From: Mycobacterium persicum
GTDB taxonomy: Bacteria; Actinomycetota; Actinomycetes; Mycobacteriales; Mycobacteriaceae
Assembly: GCF_002086675.1 (NCBI RefSeq)
Contig: NZ_MVIF01000041.1
Coordinates: forward strand, 1-44,145
Direction of reading: 5' to 3'
DNA length: 44,145 bases
The notes beneath the pieces are model-generated. The model made no database searches. It worked only from the letters and a program-made list of their open reading frames with translations, and was not told where the DNA came from. Numbering within the stretch: position 1 is the stretch's first letter; the number at the start of each line of letters is the position of its first letter. Shown piece by piece: positions 33,632-43,492 of this stretch. A program made the translations under genes and the position numbers.

Positions 33632-34732
33632 GTGATTGGTTCACGCTTTGCCGGCGCGCGAGTCGAGGAGTCGGTGCCGCTGGCTCCCTTGACGACGTTG
33701 CGGGTAGGGCCCGTCGCGCGGCGCGTAATCACCTGCGCCACCGGCGATCAGGTGGTAGCGGTGCTGCGCCAGCTGGACGCCGAGGTCCGAGCCGAAAACA
33801 GTGAGCCGGTGCTGGTGTTTGCTGGTGGATCCAATGTGGTGATCGGCGATACCGTGGCCGACCTGACCGTGGTGCGGCTGGCCAATACCGGCATCACCGT
33901 CGACGGCAACCTGGTGCGCGCCGAGGCGGGCGCGGTGTGGGACGACGTGGTGCTCACGGCCATCGACCACGGTCTGGGCGGGTTGGAATGCCTGTCGGGG
34001 ATACCCGGATCGGCCGGTGCGACACCGGTGCAGAACGTCGGGGCATACGGCGTGGAAGTCTCCGACGTCATCAGCCGGGTACGGCTGTTGGACCGCAGCA
34101 GTGGCCAGGTGCACTGGGTACCGGCCGCCACGCTGGGCTTCGGCTACCGCACCAGCGTGCTCAAGCAGGCTGACGGGCTGCGGTTGCCGGCCGTGGTGCT
34201 GGAGGTGGAATTCGCGCTGGATGCCTCGGGCCGCAGCGCGCCGTTGCGCTACGACGAACTGACGGCGGCGCTGGGAGCGGCCAGCGGCGAGCGTGCCGAC
34301 CCGCAAACCGTCCGCGCGGCCGTCCTGGCACTGCGGGCGCGCAAGGGCATGGTGCTCGACGCGACCGACCATGACACCTGGAGCGCGGGGTCGTTTTTCA
34401 CCAATCCGGTGGTCGCACCGGACGTCTACGAACGGCTGGCGGCGGCGGTGGACGGCCCGGTGCCGCACTATCCGGCGCCTGGCGGTGTCAAGCTGGCCGC
34501 GGGCTGGCTGGTCGAGCACGCCGGCTTCGGCAAGGGCTATCCGGATCCGGCCCTCACCGGGGAGGCCGCCCCGTGCCGGCTGTCCACCAAGCACACGCTG
34601 GCGCTGACCAACCGGGGCACCGCGACGGCGGCCGACGTGATGCTACTGGCCCGCACGGTACGTGACGGTGTGCGTGATGTGTTTGGTATCACATTGCAAC
34701 CCGAGCCGATCCTGATCGGTTGCCGGTTATAG
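33632..34732 (+). CDS. murB: UDP-N-acetylenolpyruvoylglucosamine reductase
   Basis: A 366-aa FAD enzyme making UDP-MurNAc, the second committed step of peptidoglycan precursor synthesis. FAD-binding motifs are [11 protein letters not shown] and [12 protein letters not shown]. The conserved block [25 protein letters not shown] and the active-site Ser region [14 protein letters not shown] are present, with the terminal Glu in [13 protein letters not shown] 33632 is the start. It lies upstream of lprQ, another peptidoglycan gene. Confidence 0.94.
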   Translation: MIGSRFAGARVEESVPLAPLTTLRVGPVARRVITCATGDQVVAVLRQLDAEVRAENSEPVLVFAGGSNVVIGDTVADLTVVRLANTGITVDGNLVRAEAGAVWDDVVLTAIDHGLGGLECLSGIPGSAGATPVQNVGAYGVEVSDVISRVRLLDRSSGQVHWVPAATLGFGYRTSVLKQADGLRLPAVVLEVEFALDASGRSAPLRYDELTAALGAASGERADPQTVRAAVLALRARKGMVLDATDHDTWSAGSFFTNPVVAPDVYERLAAAVDGPVPHYPAPGGVKLAAGWLVEHAGFGKGYPDPALTGEAAPCRLSTKHTLALTNRGTATAADVMLLARTVRDGVRDVFGITLQPEPILIGCRL

Positions 34733-34835
34733 CTGCTAGTTTCGTGTCCGATACGCTCGCCGCGCCGTCGCCTCGGCCGGTTCGCCGGCGCTTGCAGCCG
34801 GTTATGGACGGTTTGGCCCGGTATCTTTGATTTCC

Positions 34836-36149
34836 GTGACCACCTCCAACTTGCCCCAAAGTCCAGGGCCGATCAACCGGCGCATGGCTTTGATGGCTCT
34901 GGGGGCCGGGGTGCTAGCGCCCAATGTGCTGGCCGCCTGCGCGGGCGGGGTCACCAGGCAATCCGAGAAGAAGCCGCCGGCTGCGCCCCATCTGACATTC
35001 CGGCCGGCCGACGCCGCCGACGACGTGTTGCCGATCGCCCCGATCAGCGTCGAGGTCGGCGACGGCTGGTTCCAGCGAGTAGCGCTGACCAACCCGTCCG
35101 GCAAGCTCGTTGCCGGCACCTACAACCAGGACCGCACGGTGTACACCATCACCGAGCCGCTGGGCTACGACACCACCTACAGCTGGAGCGGCGCGGCCGT
35201 CGGCCATGACGGCAAGGCGGTTCCGCTCGCCGGCAAATTCACCACCGTCACGCCCAAGAAGAAGATCGACGGCGGCTTCCAGTTGGCCGACGGTCAGACC
35301 GTCGGGATCGCGGCGCCGATCATCATCCAGTTCGACGCGCCGATCAGCGACAAGGCTTCCGTCGAGCGGGCGCTCACGGTGAATACCAACCCACCCGTCG
35401 AGGGCAGCTGGGCCTGGCTGCCGGACGAGGCGAAGGGCGCTCGGGTGCACTGGCGTCCCCGCGAGTACTATCCGGCGGGCACCACCGTCAACGTCGACGC
35501 GAAGCTGTACGGGCTGCCGTTCGGCGACGGCGCGTATGGCGCGCAGGATTTCTCGTTGAACATCCAGATCGGCCGGCGGCAGGTGGTCAAGGCCGAAGTC
35601 ACCTCGCACCGCATCCAGGTCGTCACCGACGAGGGCGTCATCATGGACTTCCCGTGCAGCTACGGCGAAGCCGACAAGGCGCGCAACGTCACTCGCAACG
35701 GGATCCACGTGGTGACCGAGAAATACGCGGACTTCTACATGTCCAACCCGGCGGCCGGCTATAGCAACGTGCACGAACGCTGGGCTGTGCGCATCTCCAA
35801 CAACGGCGAGTTCATTCACGCGAACCCGGCCAGCGCGGGCGCGCAGGGCAACAGCAACGTCACCAACGGCTGCATCAACCTGTCGACCGGCGACGCCGAG
35901 CAGTACTTCCACACCGCGATCTACGGTGACCCGGTCGAGGTGACCGGCAGCTCGATCCAGCTGTCCTACGCCGACGGCGACATCTGGGACTGGGCCGTGG
36001 ACTGGGACACCTGGGTATCGATGTCGGCGTTGCCCCGCCCGACCTCACGCCCCCCGGGGACACAGATCCCGGTCACCGCGCCGGCCACGCCGTCCACCGC
36101 GCCCAGCTTGTCCGGCACGCCGGAACCTAGCGCGGGTCCGGGTGGTTAG
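34836..36149 (+). CDS. lprQ: Lipoprotein L,D-transpeptidase (LdtMt5 type)
   Basis: A 437-aa lipoprotein forming 3-3 peptidoglycan crosslinks outside the membrane. The signal peptide has [21 protein letters not shown], with the lipobox Cys around residue 35. Two immunoglobulin-like domains follow, then the YkuD domain (about 255-380). Its active site is [23 protein letters not shown] with the nucleophile Cys; the residue before Gly is Asn, not His as in most YkuD proteins, as I also recall for M. tuberculosis Rv0483. A Pro/Thr-rich tail ends it. GTG 34836 is chosen; TTG 34827 is in frame. The 3' end overlaps the SDR gene by 23 bases. Confidence 0.93.
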   Translation: MTTSNLPQSPGPINRRMALMALGAGVLAPNVLAACAGGVTRQSEKKPPAAPHLTFRPADAADDVLPIAPISVEVGDGWFQRVALTNPSGKLVAGTYNQDRTVYTITEPLGYDTTYSWSGAAVGHDGKAVPLAGKFTTVTPKKKIDGGFQLADGQTVGIAAPIIIQFDAPISDKASVERALTVNTNPPVEGSWAWLPDEAKGARVHWRPREYYPAGTTVNVDAKLYGLPFGDGAYGAQDFSLNIQIGRRQVVKAEVTSHRIQVVTDEGVIMDFPCSYGEADKARNVTRNGIHVVTEKYADFYMSNPAAGYSNVHERWAVRISNNGEFIHANPASAGAQGNSNVTNGCINLSTGDAEQYFHTAIYGDPVEVTGSSIQLSYADGDIWDWAVDWDTWVSMSALPRPTSRPPGTQIPVTAPATPSTAPSLSGTPEPSAGPGG

Positions 36150-36885
36150 CCCGGCGCGTCGCTGAGGCCTGATCGCGCGGCCGGATGATGATCTGGTCCA
36201 GATTGACGTGCGACGGCCGCGAGGCCACAAACCCGATCACCTCGGCGATGTCTGCGGCCACCAGCGGCGTCATGCCGGAGTAGACGGCGTCCGCGCGTTG
36301 CTGGTCACCGTCGAAGCGGACCAGCGAGAACTCCGTCTCCACCGCGCCGGGGGCGATCTCGGTGAGCCGGACCGGCTTTCCCAGCAGCTCCCCCCGTAAC
36401 GTGCGGTGCAACGCGCCTTGGGCGTGCTTGGCCGCCGTGTAGCCGGCGCCGCCGTCGTAAACCTCAAGTGCCGCAATGGAAGTGACGGTGACAATCAGGC
36501 CGTCGCCCGATTCGATCAACTTGGGCAACAGTGCGCGGGTCACTCGCAGCGTGCCCAGCACATTCGTCTCCCACATCCAACGCCAGTGTTGCAGGTCGGC
36601 GTCGGCGACGAGCTCCAGGCCCTTTGCGCCACCGGCGTTGTTGACCAATACGTCGACCCGGCTCAGTCCCGCCGCCAGCACCGCCACGGCCTTGTCGTCC
36701 GTGATGTCGGCCACAACCGCGGTGCCGCCGATCTGGTCCGCCAGGTCGCTGATCCGGTCCGCGCGACGTGCCACCGTGACCACGTGAAACCCTTGTGCCG
36801 CAAGGGTTTTTGCGGTTGCTTCGCCAATACCGGAGCTGGCGCCGGTAACCACCGCAACCCGGTTCGGCGCGTCGGGAGTCGTCAT
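36127..36885 (-). CDS. Short-chain dehydrogenase/reductase (Rv0484c orthologue)
   Basis: A 252-aa NAD(P)-dependent oxidoreductase. The cofactor motif is [10 protein letters not shown], followed by NNAGG, the Ser in TVTSIAA, and Tyr/Lys in GYTAAKHA, so all catalytic residues are present. The 'classical' SDR pattern with Arg after strand 2 (VARRADR) suggests NADPH. Substrate unknown. It overlaps the lprQ 3' end and diverges from the ROK regulator gene. Confidence 0.9.
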   Translation of the reverse strand: MTTPDAPNRVAVVTGASSGIGEATAKTLAAQGFHVVTVARRADRISDLADQIGGTAVVADITDDKAVAVLAAGLSRVDVLVNNAGGAKGLELVADADLQHWRWMWETNVLGTLRVTRALLPKLIESGDGLIVTVTSIAALEVYDGGAGYTAAKHAQGALHRTLRGELLGKPVRLTEIAPGAVETEFSLVRFDGDQQRADAVYSGMTPLVAADIAEVIGFVASRPSHVNLDQIIIRPRDQASATRRANHPDPR

Positions 36886-37062
36886 CGGGACCACTCTAAT
36901 AAACGTGCTAAATTCTCGGTGTGTACTGCAGCACCTGGTTCAACACGACGACCGCGCGTCTTTGCGCGGGCGCCTGTTGTTGCCGCGTACTTTGTCGCGC
37001 CTGACTCACGTCAGCAGGCGTGGCCAAGAACCCGGTCAGTTGAACTCGGAATAAGGACGCCA

Positions 37063-38364
37063 GTGCACTCGACAACTCTCACCACCCATCGCCCCGCCCG
37101 TGGTGGCCGGACACGGCCGTACCGACAGGTGGTGCCGCCATCGCTGCACCTGGCCGACTCCGCGGCCGCATCCGTCTTCCGGGCCGTGCGGTTACGTGGC
37201 CCCGTCGGCCGCGACGTCATCGCGAGTGTCACCTCGCTGAGCATCGCGACAGTGAATCGCCAGGTCATTGCGCTACTCGAGGCCGGTCTGCTGCGTGAGC
37301 GCGCCGACTTGGCGGTCTCCGGGGCGATCGGGCGTCCCCGGGTCCCGGTGGAGGTCAACCACGAGCCGTTCGTGACGCTGGGCATCCACATCGGTGCGCG
37401 CACGACCAGCATCGTGGCCGCCGACCTGTTCGGTCGTACCCTCGACGCGGTCGAGACGCCGACACCGCTCAGTCCCGCGGGCGCAGCGCTCGGGTCACTG
37501 GCCGACAGTGCCTGCCGCTACCTGAGGCGCTGGCATCGGCGGCGGGCGCTGTGGGTCGGAGTGGCGATCGGTGGCACCGTCGACGGCGCGACCGGCCACG
37601 TCGATCACCCCCGGCTGGGCTGGCAGCGGGCACCGGTCGGGCCGGTGCTGGCCGACGCGCTGGGCCTTCCCGTTTCGGTGGCATCCCACGTGGATGCGAT
37701 GGCAGGTGCCGAGTTGCTGCTGGGGATGCGACGGTTCGCGCCGGGCTCGTCGACCAGCCTGTACGTCTATGCCCGCGAGACCGTGGGGTATGCGCTGGTG
37801 ATCGACGGGCGGGTGCATTGCCCGGCCAGCGGGCCCGGAACCATCGCGGGCCTGCCGGCCCGCTCCGAGCTGCTCGGCGGCACCGGACAGCTCGAGTCCA
37901 CCGTCAGCGACGAGGCGGTGTTGGTGGCCGCGCGCCGGCTCCGGATCCTTCCAGCCGCCTCGGCTACCCGCACCAATGGCTCGAGCGGCGCCGTCACCGA
38001 CCTGCTCCGCGCGGCACGAGCCGGTAACCAACAGGCCAGCGATCTATTGGCGGAGCGGGCCCGGGTGCTCGGCGAATCGGTCGCGCTGCTACGCGACCTG
38101 CTCAACCCCGACGAACTAGTGGTGGGTGGCCAGGCGTTCACCGAGTACCCGGAAGGGATGGAGCAGGTAGAGAAGGCCTTCGCCGCATGCTCGGTGCTGC
38201 CGCCGCGGGACATCCGGGTCACGGCATTCGGCAACCGAGTGCAAGAAGCCGGGGCCGGCATCGTGTCGCTGGGCGGGCTCTACGCCGACCCGTTGGGCGC
38301 GATGCGTCGTGCCGGGGCACTGGACACCCGGCTGCCGGATACCGAGCCGGGGGCCCTCGCCTAG
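37063..38364 (+). CDS. ROK-family transcriptional regulator (Rv0485 orthologue)
   Basis: A 433-aa protein. An N-terminal winged helix ([40 protein letters not shown], about residues 35-90) is followed by the ROK ATPase/sugar-kinase-like domain ([18 protein letters not shown] ... [11 protein letters not shown] ... LVVGGQAF). The CxCGxxGC zinc motif of NagC-type ROK proteins is not seen. In M. tuberculosis Rv0485 was reported to regulate the pe13-ppe18 pair. AAGGA six bases before GTG 37063 supports the start. The 36886-37062 upstream region holds only the dyad CTGAC-tcac-GTCAG (about 37000). Confidence 0.85.
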   Translation: MHSTTLTTHRPARGGRTRPYRQVVPPSLHLADSAAASVFRAVRLRGPVGRDVIASVTSLSIATVNRQVIALLEAGLLRERADLAVSGAIGRPRVPVEVNHEPFVTLGIHIGARTTSIVAADLFGRTLDAVETPTPLSPAGAALGSLADSACRYLRRWHRRRALWVGVAIGGTVDGATGHVDHPRLGWQRAPVGPVLADALGLPVSVASHVDAMAGAELLLGMRRFAPGSSTSLYVYARETVGYALVIDGRVHCPASGPGTIAGLPARSELLGGTGQLESTVSDEAVLVAARRLRILPAASATRTNGSSGAVTDLLRAARAGNQQASDLLAERARVLGESVALLRDLLNPDELVVGGQAFTEYPEGMEQVEKAFAACSVLPPRDIRVTAFGNRVQEAGAGIVSLGGLYADPLGAMRRAGALDTRLPDTEPGALA

Positions 38365-38422
38365 TGCGGCTTATGCCCGTGCGTGGGCCTGGCTCCGGAA
38401 CGCGTGCTGTAAAGATGACAGT

Positions 38423-39766
38423 GTGCGCCACAGCGACAGTCCCCGGCTAGGCGGAGACGTAGATCCACGCCGGGTCGCCCTGCTGGCGGTGCATACCTCG
38501 CCGCTGGCCCAGCCGGGCACCGGCGATGCCGGTGGAATGAACGTCTACGTGCTGCAAAGCGCGCTGCACCTGGCCCGTCGGGGTATCGAGGTGGAGATCT
38601 TCACCCGGGCCACCGCTTCGACGGATCCACCGGTGGTGCAGGTGGCACCGGGCGTGCTCGTGCGCAACGTGGTAGCCGGGCCCTTCGAGGGTCTGGACAA
38701 ATACGACCTGCCCACCCAGTTGTGCGCGTTCGCGGCCGGGGTGCTGCGCGCCGAAGCCGCCCACGAACCGGGCTACTACGACATCGTGCACTCGCACTAC
38801 TGGCTGTCCGGGCAGGTCGGCTGGCTGGCCCGCGATCGTTGGGCGGTGCCGTTGGTGCACACCGCTCACACGCTGGCGGTGGTGAAGAATGCGGCGCTGG
38901 CCGCCGGTGACGCCCCCGAGCCGCCGCTGCGCATGGTCGGCGAACAGCAGGTTGTCGACGAGGCGGACCGGCTCATCGTCAACACCGAAGATGAAGCCCA
39001 ACAACTGATTTCGATCCATCATGCAGATCCGGCGCGCGTTGACGTCGTTCACCCCGGTGTCGACCTTGACGTGTTCTCACCGGGCGACCGGCGGGCGGCG
39101 CGGGCCGCTCTGGGGTTGCCGCTAGACGGGCAGGTGGTGGCCTTCGTCGGACGGATCCAGCCGCTGAAGGCACCCGACATCGTGCTGCGCGCCGTCGCCA
39201 AGCTCCAGGGAGTGCGCGTCGTCGTCGCCGGCGGGCCGTCGGGCAGTGGATTGGCCGCGCCGGAGGGACTGGCGCAGCTGGCCGGCGAACTCGGTATCGC
39301 GCAGCGAGTGACGTTCCTGCCGCCACAGTCTCGCACGGATCTGGCGACCGTGTTCCACGCCGCCGACCTGGTCGCGGTGCCGAGCTATTCGGAGTCGTTC
39401 GGTCTGGTGGCCATCGAAGCGCAGGCCTGCGGTACGCCGGTGGTGGCGGCGGCGGTTGGGGGGCTGCCGGTCGCGGTGCGCGACGGGATCACCGGCATCC
39501 TGGTAGCCGGGCACGACGTGGACCGGTGGGCCGACGCGATCGGCCAGCTGCTGCGTCGCCGTGCCGGCCCGCCGGGCTGGGCGATGAGTCGCGCAGCAGC
39601 CCAGCACGCGGCCGGGTTCTCGTGGGACCACACCACCGACGCGCTGCTGGCCAGTTACCGGCGGGCGATCGGTGACTTCACCGCGGGGCGCCGGCACCGG
39701 GTGCGTGACCTGGTTGCGGCGCGCAAACCGCGCCGCTGGACGGCTCGTCGCGGGGTGGGCGCGTGA
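38423..39766 (+). CDS. mshA: D-inositol-3-phosphate glycosyltransferase (mycothiol synthesis)
   Basis: A 447-aa GT-B/GT4 enzyme joining UDP-GlcNAc to inositol-3-phosphate in the first step of mycothiol synthesis. N-terminal Rossmann: [26 protein letters not shown]; inner part [14 protein letters not shown] and HTAHTLA; C-terminal domain [24 protein letters not shown], then [22 protein letters not shown] with the donor-site Glu. It is shorter at the N-terminus than the 480 aa I recall for H37Rv because the leader is reduced; GTG 38423 is the best start. It overlaps the next gene by four bases (GTGA). Confidence 0.94.
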   Translation: MRHSDSPRLGGDVDPRRVALLAVHTSPLAQPGTGDAGGMNVYVLQSALHLARRGIEVEIFTRATASTDPPVVQVAPGVLVRNVVAGPFEGLDKYDLPTQLCAFAAGVLRAEAAHEPGYYDIVHSHYWLSGQVGWLARDRWAVPLVHTAHTLAVVKNAALAAGDAPEPPLRMVGEQQVVDEADRLIVNTEDEAQQLISIHHADPARVDVVHPGVDLDVFSPGDRRAARAALGLPLDGQVVAFVGRIQPLKAPDIVLRAVAKLQGVRVVVAGGPSGSGLAAPEGLAQLAGELGIAQRVTFLPPQSRTDLATVFHAADLVAVPSYSESFGLVAIEAQACGTPVVAAAVGGLPVAVRDGITGILVAGHDVDRWADAIGQLLRRRAGPPGWAMSRAAAQHAAGFSWDHTTDALLASYRRAIGDFTAGRRHRVRDLVAARKPRRWTARRGVGA

Positions 39767-40296
39767 CATCCGATGCCGCCGAGACCGTCGCGCAAGTGAT
39801 CGAACAGGCGCTGCAGGCCAGCCGGCTGAACTACTCGCGACATCCCGGCGCGCATGGCGGGCCGGCGGGTCTCGTCGTGGAGTTGCCGGGTGAGCGCAAG
39901 CTCAAGACCAACACCATCTTGAGCATCGGGGAGCACTCGGTGCGCGTCGAGGCATTCGTGTGCCGCAAACCGGACGAGAACCACGAGGGTGTCTACCGGT
40001 TCCTGCTCAACCGCAACCGCCGGCTCTACGGGGTCGCCTACACGCTGGACAACGTCGGCGACATCTACCTGGTGGGCCGGATGTCGCTGGCGTCGGTCGA
40101 CGCCGAGGAGATCGACCGGGTGCTCGGGCAGGTGCTCGAGGCGGTGGACTCGGACTTTAATACGTTGCTGGAGTTGGGTTTTCGTTCATCGATTCAAAAA
40201 GAGTGGGAATGGCGGGTGTCGCGCGGTGAATCGCTGAAGAACCTGCAAGCATTTGCACATCTGATCGACGGCGATGACGCTGGCGACGGCGCGTGA
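39763..40296 (+). CDS. YbjN-domain protein (Rv0487 orthologue)
   Basis: A 177-aa protein with a YbjN fold. Segments: [55 protein letters not shown] and [20 protein letters not shown]. Such proteins are tied to type III secretion chaperone-like folds and envelope stress, but no function is known here. It overlaps mshA by four bases, and gpm1 starts 13 bases after it; in H37Rv a LysE-type gene (Rv0488) lies there, absent in this window. Confidence 0.83.
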   Translation: MTSDAAETVAQVIEQALQASRLNYSRHPGAHGGPAGLVVELPGERKLKTNTILSIGEHSVRVEAFVCRKPDENHEGVYRFLLNRNRRLYGVAYTLDNVGDIYLVGRMSLASVDAEEIDRVLGQVLEAVDSDFNTLLELGFRSSIQKEWEWRVSRGESLKNLQAFAHLIDGDDAGDGA

Positions 40297-40309
40297 GAAA
40301 CTTGCCGGC

Positions 40310-41065
40310 ATGGGAGACACTGGCACGCTGGTGCTGCTGCGCCACGGTGAGAGCGACTGGAATGCCCTCAACCTGTTCACCGGCTGGGTGGACGTCGGCC
40401 TGACCGAAAAGGGCGAGGCCGAGGCGATCCGAAGCGGCGAGCTGCTGGCCGAACACGACTTGCTGCCCGACGTTCTCTACACATCATTGTTGCGGCGCGC
40501 GATCACCACCGCGCATCTGGCGCTGGACCGCGCTGACCGACTGTGGATTCCGGTGCGGCGCAGCTGGCGGCTGAACGAACGTCACTATGGCGCACTCCAG
40601 GGTCTCGACAAGGCGGAGACGAAGGCGCGCTACGGCGAAGAGCAGTTCATGGCCTGGCGGCGCAGCTACGACACGCCGCCGCCGCCGATCGAGAGAGGCA
40701 GCGAGTTCAGCCAGGACGCCGACCCCCGGTACGCCGATATCGGCGGTGGCCCGCTGACCGAGTGCCTGGCCGACGTGGTCGCACGGTTTCTGCCCTACTT
40801 CACCGACGTCATCGTCGGTGATCTGCGATCGGGCAAGACGGTGTTGATCGTGGCACACGGCAACTCGTTGCGTGCGCTGGTCAAGCATTTGGACGGGATG
40901 TCCGACGACGACGTCGTCGGACTGAACATCCCGACAGGCGTTCCGCTGCGCTACGACTTGGACCGCCAATTGCGCCCCGTGCAGCCTGGCGGTCGCTACC
41001 TGGACCCGGAGGCCGCAGCCGCCGGTGCTGCCGCGGTGGCCAGCCAAGGCACGGCCAAAGTCTGA
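40310..41065 (+). CDS. gpm1: 2,3-bisphosphoglycerate-dependent phosphoglycerate mutase
   Basis: A 251-aa glycolytic enzyme interconverting 3- and 2-phosphoglycerate. It starts [21 protein letters not shown] with the phosphohistidine in RHGE (His12) and second His in [33 protein letters not shown] and [12 protein letters not shown] are typical. ATG 40310 equals the H37Rv start position; the frame is open to 40274, but that would overlap Rv0487. Confidence 0.95.
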   Translation: MGDTGTLVLLRHGESDWNALNLFTGWVDVGLTEKGEAEAIRSGELLAEHDLLPDVLYTSLLRRAITTAHLALDRADRLWIPVRRSWRLNERHYGALQGLDKAETKARYGEEQFMAWRRSYDTPPPPIERGSEFSQDADPRYADIGGGPLTECLADVVARFLPYFTDVIVGDLRSGKTVLIVAHGNSLRALVKHLDGMSDDDVVGLNIPTGVPLRYDLDRQLRPVQPGGRYLDPEAAAAGAAAVASQGTAKV

Positions 41066-41091
41066 TCGTCGGCGCCGGTAGGGCTGTTTGC

Positions 41092-41118
41092 TGAACAACG
41101 CGTGAACGACAGCCGAAC
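41092..41118 (+). promoter_or_regulatory. Candidate RegX3 box before senX3
   Basis: TGAAC (41092), TGAAC (41103) and CGAAC (41114) are three direct repeats spaced exactly 11 bases apart, about 84 bases before the senX3 start. PhoB-class regulators such as RegX3 bind 11-bp-spaced direct repeats, and regX3 autoregulation of this promoter is known in M. tuberculosis. Confidence 0.6.
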
Positions 41119-41201
41119 ACCTGAGGCGATTGGTGTGACTTGTCCGATTTCCGCGTCGCTCGGCTAGGGCCGCGTTCACCGGAGTTTGTAGGATTTTGCT
41201 T

Positions 41202-42425
41202 GTGACTGTGTTCTCGGCACTGTTGCTGGCCGGGGTGTTGTCCGCGCTAGCGCTGGCCGTAGGTGTTGCGGCGGGAAACCGCCTGTCGCAGCGGGTCGCG
41301 CGGCGCCGCCAGCAAGCGGCCACCGAGCGGGCCGGGATCACCGTCGCGCAGATGCTGCAGCGCATCGTCGCCCTGATGCCGATGGGTGCGGCGGTGGTGG
41401 ATGCCCATCGCGACGTTGTCTATCTCAACCACCGGGCCAGGGAGCTGGGCCTGGTGCGCGACCGGCAGCTCGACGACCAAGCCTGGCGGGCCGCGCAGCA
41501 GGTGCTGGGCGGTGACGACGTCGAGTTCGACCTGTCACCCGCCAAGCGTGCGGCCGGCCGCTCCGGGCTGTTGGTGCACGGGCACGCCCGGTTGCTGAGC
41601 GAGGAAGACCGCAGATTCGTCGTGGTCTTCGTCCATGACCAGTCCGACTATGCCCGGATGGAGGCGACCAGGCGCGACTTCGTGGCCAACGTCAGTCACG
41701 AACTCAAGACCCCGGTCGGCGCCATGGCGCTGCTTGCCGAAGCTCTACTCGCGTCGCCGGATGACCCCGACACCGTTCGACGGTTCGCTGAGAAGGTGCT
41801 CATCGAGGCCAATCGACTGGGCGACATGGTCGCGGAGCTGATCGAGCTGTCCCGGCTGCAGGGCGCCGAGGGACTGCACAATGTGACCGACGTTGACGTC
41901 GATACCATTGTGTCCGAAGCGATTTCACGTCACAAAGTGGCCGCGGACACTGCCGACATCGAGGTTCGTACCGACGCGCCCAGCGGGCTACGGGTGCTCG
42001 GTGACCAAACCCTGCTGGTTACCGCGCTGGCCAACCTGGTTTCCAATGCGATCGCCTATTCACCACGCGGGTCGCTGGTCTCGATCAGCCGGCGCCGCCG
42101 CGGTGACAACGTCGAGATCGCCGTCACCGACCGCGGGATCGGGATCGCCCTCGAGGACCAGGAGCGGGTCTTCGAGCGGTTCTTCCGGGGCGATAAGGCA
42201 CGGTCGCGAGCTACCGGCGGCAGCGGGCTGGGCTTGGCAATCGTCAAGCACGTCGCCGCCAACCACAACGGCAGCATCGGCGTGTGGAGTAAACCCGGAA
42301 CCGGGTCCACGTTCACGTTGTCGATTCCGGCGGCGGACTGTGATGACGGCGAGCTATCTGACCAACTGCGGGCGTGCGACGCGCGACCCAACAGGTCACA
42401 ACGAGAGGAAGAGCTGAGTCGATGA
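41202..42425 (+). CDS. senX3: Phosphate-sensing histidine kinase SenX3
   Basis: A 407-aa membrane kinase. One hydrophobic stretch opens the protein ([23 protein letters not shown]). A PAS-like domain follows (about 40-150), then the H-box [12 protein letters not shown] with the phosphorylated His, the N-box [14 protein letters not shown], and the ATP-binding [16 protein letters not shown] and [10 protein letters not shown]. With RegX3 it controls the phosphate-starvation response. GTG 41202 (VTVFSAL) is the start. The stop overlaps the first MIRU mini-ORF. Confidence 0.95.
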   Translation: MTVFSALLLAGVLSALALAVGVAAGNRLSQRVARRRQQAATERAGITVAQMLQRIVALMPMGAAVVDAHRDVVYLNHRARELGLVRDRQLDDQAWRAAQQVLGGDDVEFDLSPAKRAAGRSGLLVHGHARLLSEEDRRFVVVFVHDQSDYARMEATRRDFVANVSHELKTPVGAMALLAEALLASPDDPDTVRRFAEKVLIEANRLGDMVAELIELSRLQGAEGLHNVTDVDVDTIVSEAISRHKVAADTADIEVRTDAPSGLRVLGDQTLLVTALANLVSNAIAYSPRGSLVSISRRRRGDNVEIAVTDRGIGIALEDQERVFERFFRGDKARSRATGGSGLGLAIVKHVAANHNGSIGVWSKPGTGSTFTLSIPAADCDDGELSDQLRACDARPNRSQREEELSR

Positions 42426-42499
42426 CCCGCGCCGACGACGATGCAGTGCAAAGCAATGAGGTGGGGGTACCGCCCGCGTGCGGGGGAGAGCGGCGCTGA
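42422..42499 (+). CDS. MIRU mini-ORF 1
   Basis: A 25-aa frame, [18 protein letters not shown] then ACGGERR. Its ATG overlaps the senX3 stop and its TGA overlaps the next ATG (ATGA), so ribosomes could move through to regX3. Confidence 0.5.
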   Translation: MTRADDDAVQSNEVGVPPACGGERR

Positions 42500-42576
42500 T
42501 GACCCGCGCCGACGACGATGCAGTGCAAAGCAATGAGGTGGGGGTACCGCCCGCGTGCGGGGAAGAGCGGCGCTGA
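42499..42576 (+). CDS. MIRU mini-ORF 2
   Basis: Same 25-aa frame as the first, with Gly22 changed to Glu (ACGEERR). Its TGA again overlaps the next ATG. Confidence 0.5.
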   Translation: MTRADDDAVQSNEVGVPPACGEERR

Positions 42577-42629
42577 TGACCCGCGCCGACGACGATGCAG
42601 TGCAAAGCAATGAGGAGGAGCGGCGCTGA
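42576..42629 (+). CDS. MIRU mini-ORF 3 (short)
   Basis: A 17-aa frame, [23 protein letters not shown] inside it is the ribosome binding site for regX3, and its TGA overlaps the regX3 ATG by one base. Confidence 0.5.
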   Translation: MTRADDDAVQSNEEERR

Positions 42630-43312
42630 TGACCAGTGTGTTGATCGTGGAGGACGAGGAGTCGTTGGCCGATCCGCTGGCATTTCTGTTGCGCAAGGAG
42701 GGCTTTGAGGCGACGGTGGTGACCGATGGTCCGTCGGCGTTGGCCGAGTTCGACCGGTCCGGCGCCGACATCGTGCTGCTGGATCTGATGCTGCCGGGGA
42801 TGTCGGGCACCGACGTGTGCAAGCAGTTGCGTGCCCGGTCCAGTGTTCCGGTGATCATGGTGACGGCTCGGGACAGCGAGATCGACAAGGTGGTCGGACT
42901 CGAGTTGGGTGCCGACGACTACGTGACCAAGCCGTATTCGGCACGCGAGTTGATCGCCCGAATCCGCGCGGTGCTTCGCCGCGGCGGCGACGACGACGCC
43001 GAATCCAGCGACGGCATCTTGGAGTCTGGGCCAGTGCGGATGGATGTCGAGCGCCACGTCGTCTCGGTGAACGGCGACGTTATTACCTTGCCGCTCAAGG
43101 AGTTCGACCTGCTCGAATACCTGATGCGCAACAGCGGGCGGGTGCTGACCCGCGGCCAGCTGATCGACCGGGTCTGGGGCGCGGACTACGTCGGCGACAC
43201 CAAGACGCTCGACGTCCACGTCAAGCGCCTGCGGTCCAAGATCGAAGCCGACCCCGCCAATCCGGTGCACTTGGTGACGGTGCGGGGACTCGGTTACAAG
43301 CTCGAGGGCTGA
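42629..43312 (+). CDS. regX3: Response regulator RegX3
   Basis: A 227-aa OmpR/PhoB-type regulator. The receiver domain has acidic EDEE, the phosphorylated Asp52 in LLDLMLPGMSG, Thr in MVTARDS, and Lys in YVTKPYS. The winged helix is about residues 130-227, with LPLKEFDLLEYLMRNSGRVL and TKTLDVHVKRLRSKIE. It activates phosphate-transport and other phosphate-starvation genes. It overlaps the last MIRU mini-ORF, so it is probably co-translated with senX3. Confidence 0.96.
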   Translation: MTSVLIVEDEESLADPLAFLLRKEGFEATVVTDGPSALAEFDRSGADIVLLDLMLPGMSGTDVCKQLRARSSVPVIMVTARDSEIDKVVGLELGADDYVTKPYSARELIARIRAVLRRGGDDDAESSDGILESGPVRMDVERHVVSVNGDVITLPLKEFDLLEYLMRNSGRVLTRGQLIDRVWGADYVGDTKTLDVHVKRLRSKIEADPANPVHLVTVRGLGYKLEG

Positions 43313-43324
43313 CCTCTTGCCCCA

Positions 43325-43355
43325 GGCTCCGCGGGTCGCAATCGATCCCGGAGCC
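43325..43355 (+). terminator. Candidate regX3 terminator
   Basis: GGCTCCG pairs with CGGAGCC, and two more bases pair after one mismatch, twelve bases after the regX3 stop. No T-run follows. Confidence 0.45.
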
Positions 43356-43459
43356 GCTCTGTGGTGGAAAGCCGAACGTGATCACGGCCCGCGAGTTGGC
43401 CATGGCTGCGGGGCGTTCGCCGACGGGCGCCGTGTGGCGCCACCGTCAGAGTTTCAAAG

Positions 43460-43483
43460 ACCAAGGTTTACAACAGCTTTGGT
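43460..43483 (-). terminator. Weak hairpin at the PE_PGRS 3' end
   Basis: ACCAAGG and CTTTGGT form a 7-base stem with one mismatch around a 10-base loop, ten bases after the PE_PGRS stop on the minus strand. It has no T-run. Confidence 0.3.
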
Positions 43484-43492
43484 GGACCAGAT

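Larger units (their letters stand above)
42422..42628 (+). repeat. MIRU array (77 + 77 + 53 bp) between senX3 and regX3
   Basis: Three tandem units: 42422-42498 and 42499-42575 (77 bases each, one A/G difference) and a shortened 42576-42628 (53 bases) lacking 24 internal bases. Lengths and sequence match the mycobacterial interspersed repetitive unit array known at this site; copy number varies between strains and is used in typing. Confidence 0.95.

Noticed and set aside
42422..42628. Tandem repeats as a possible CRISPR array
   Set aside because: The units are contiguous without variable spacers and match the MIRU array known at senX3-regX3.
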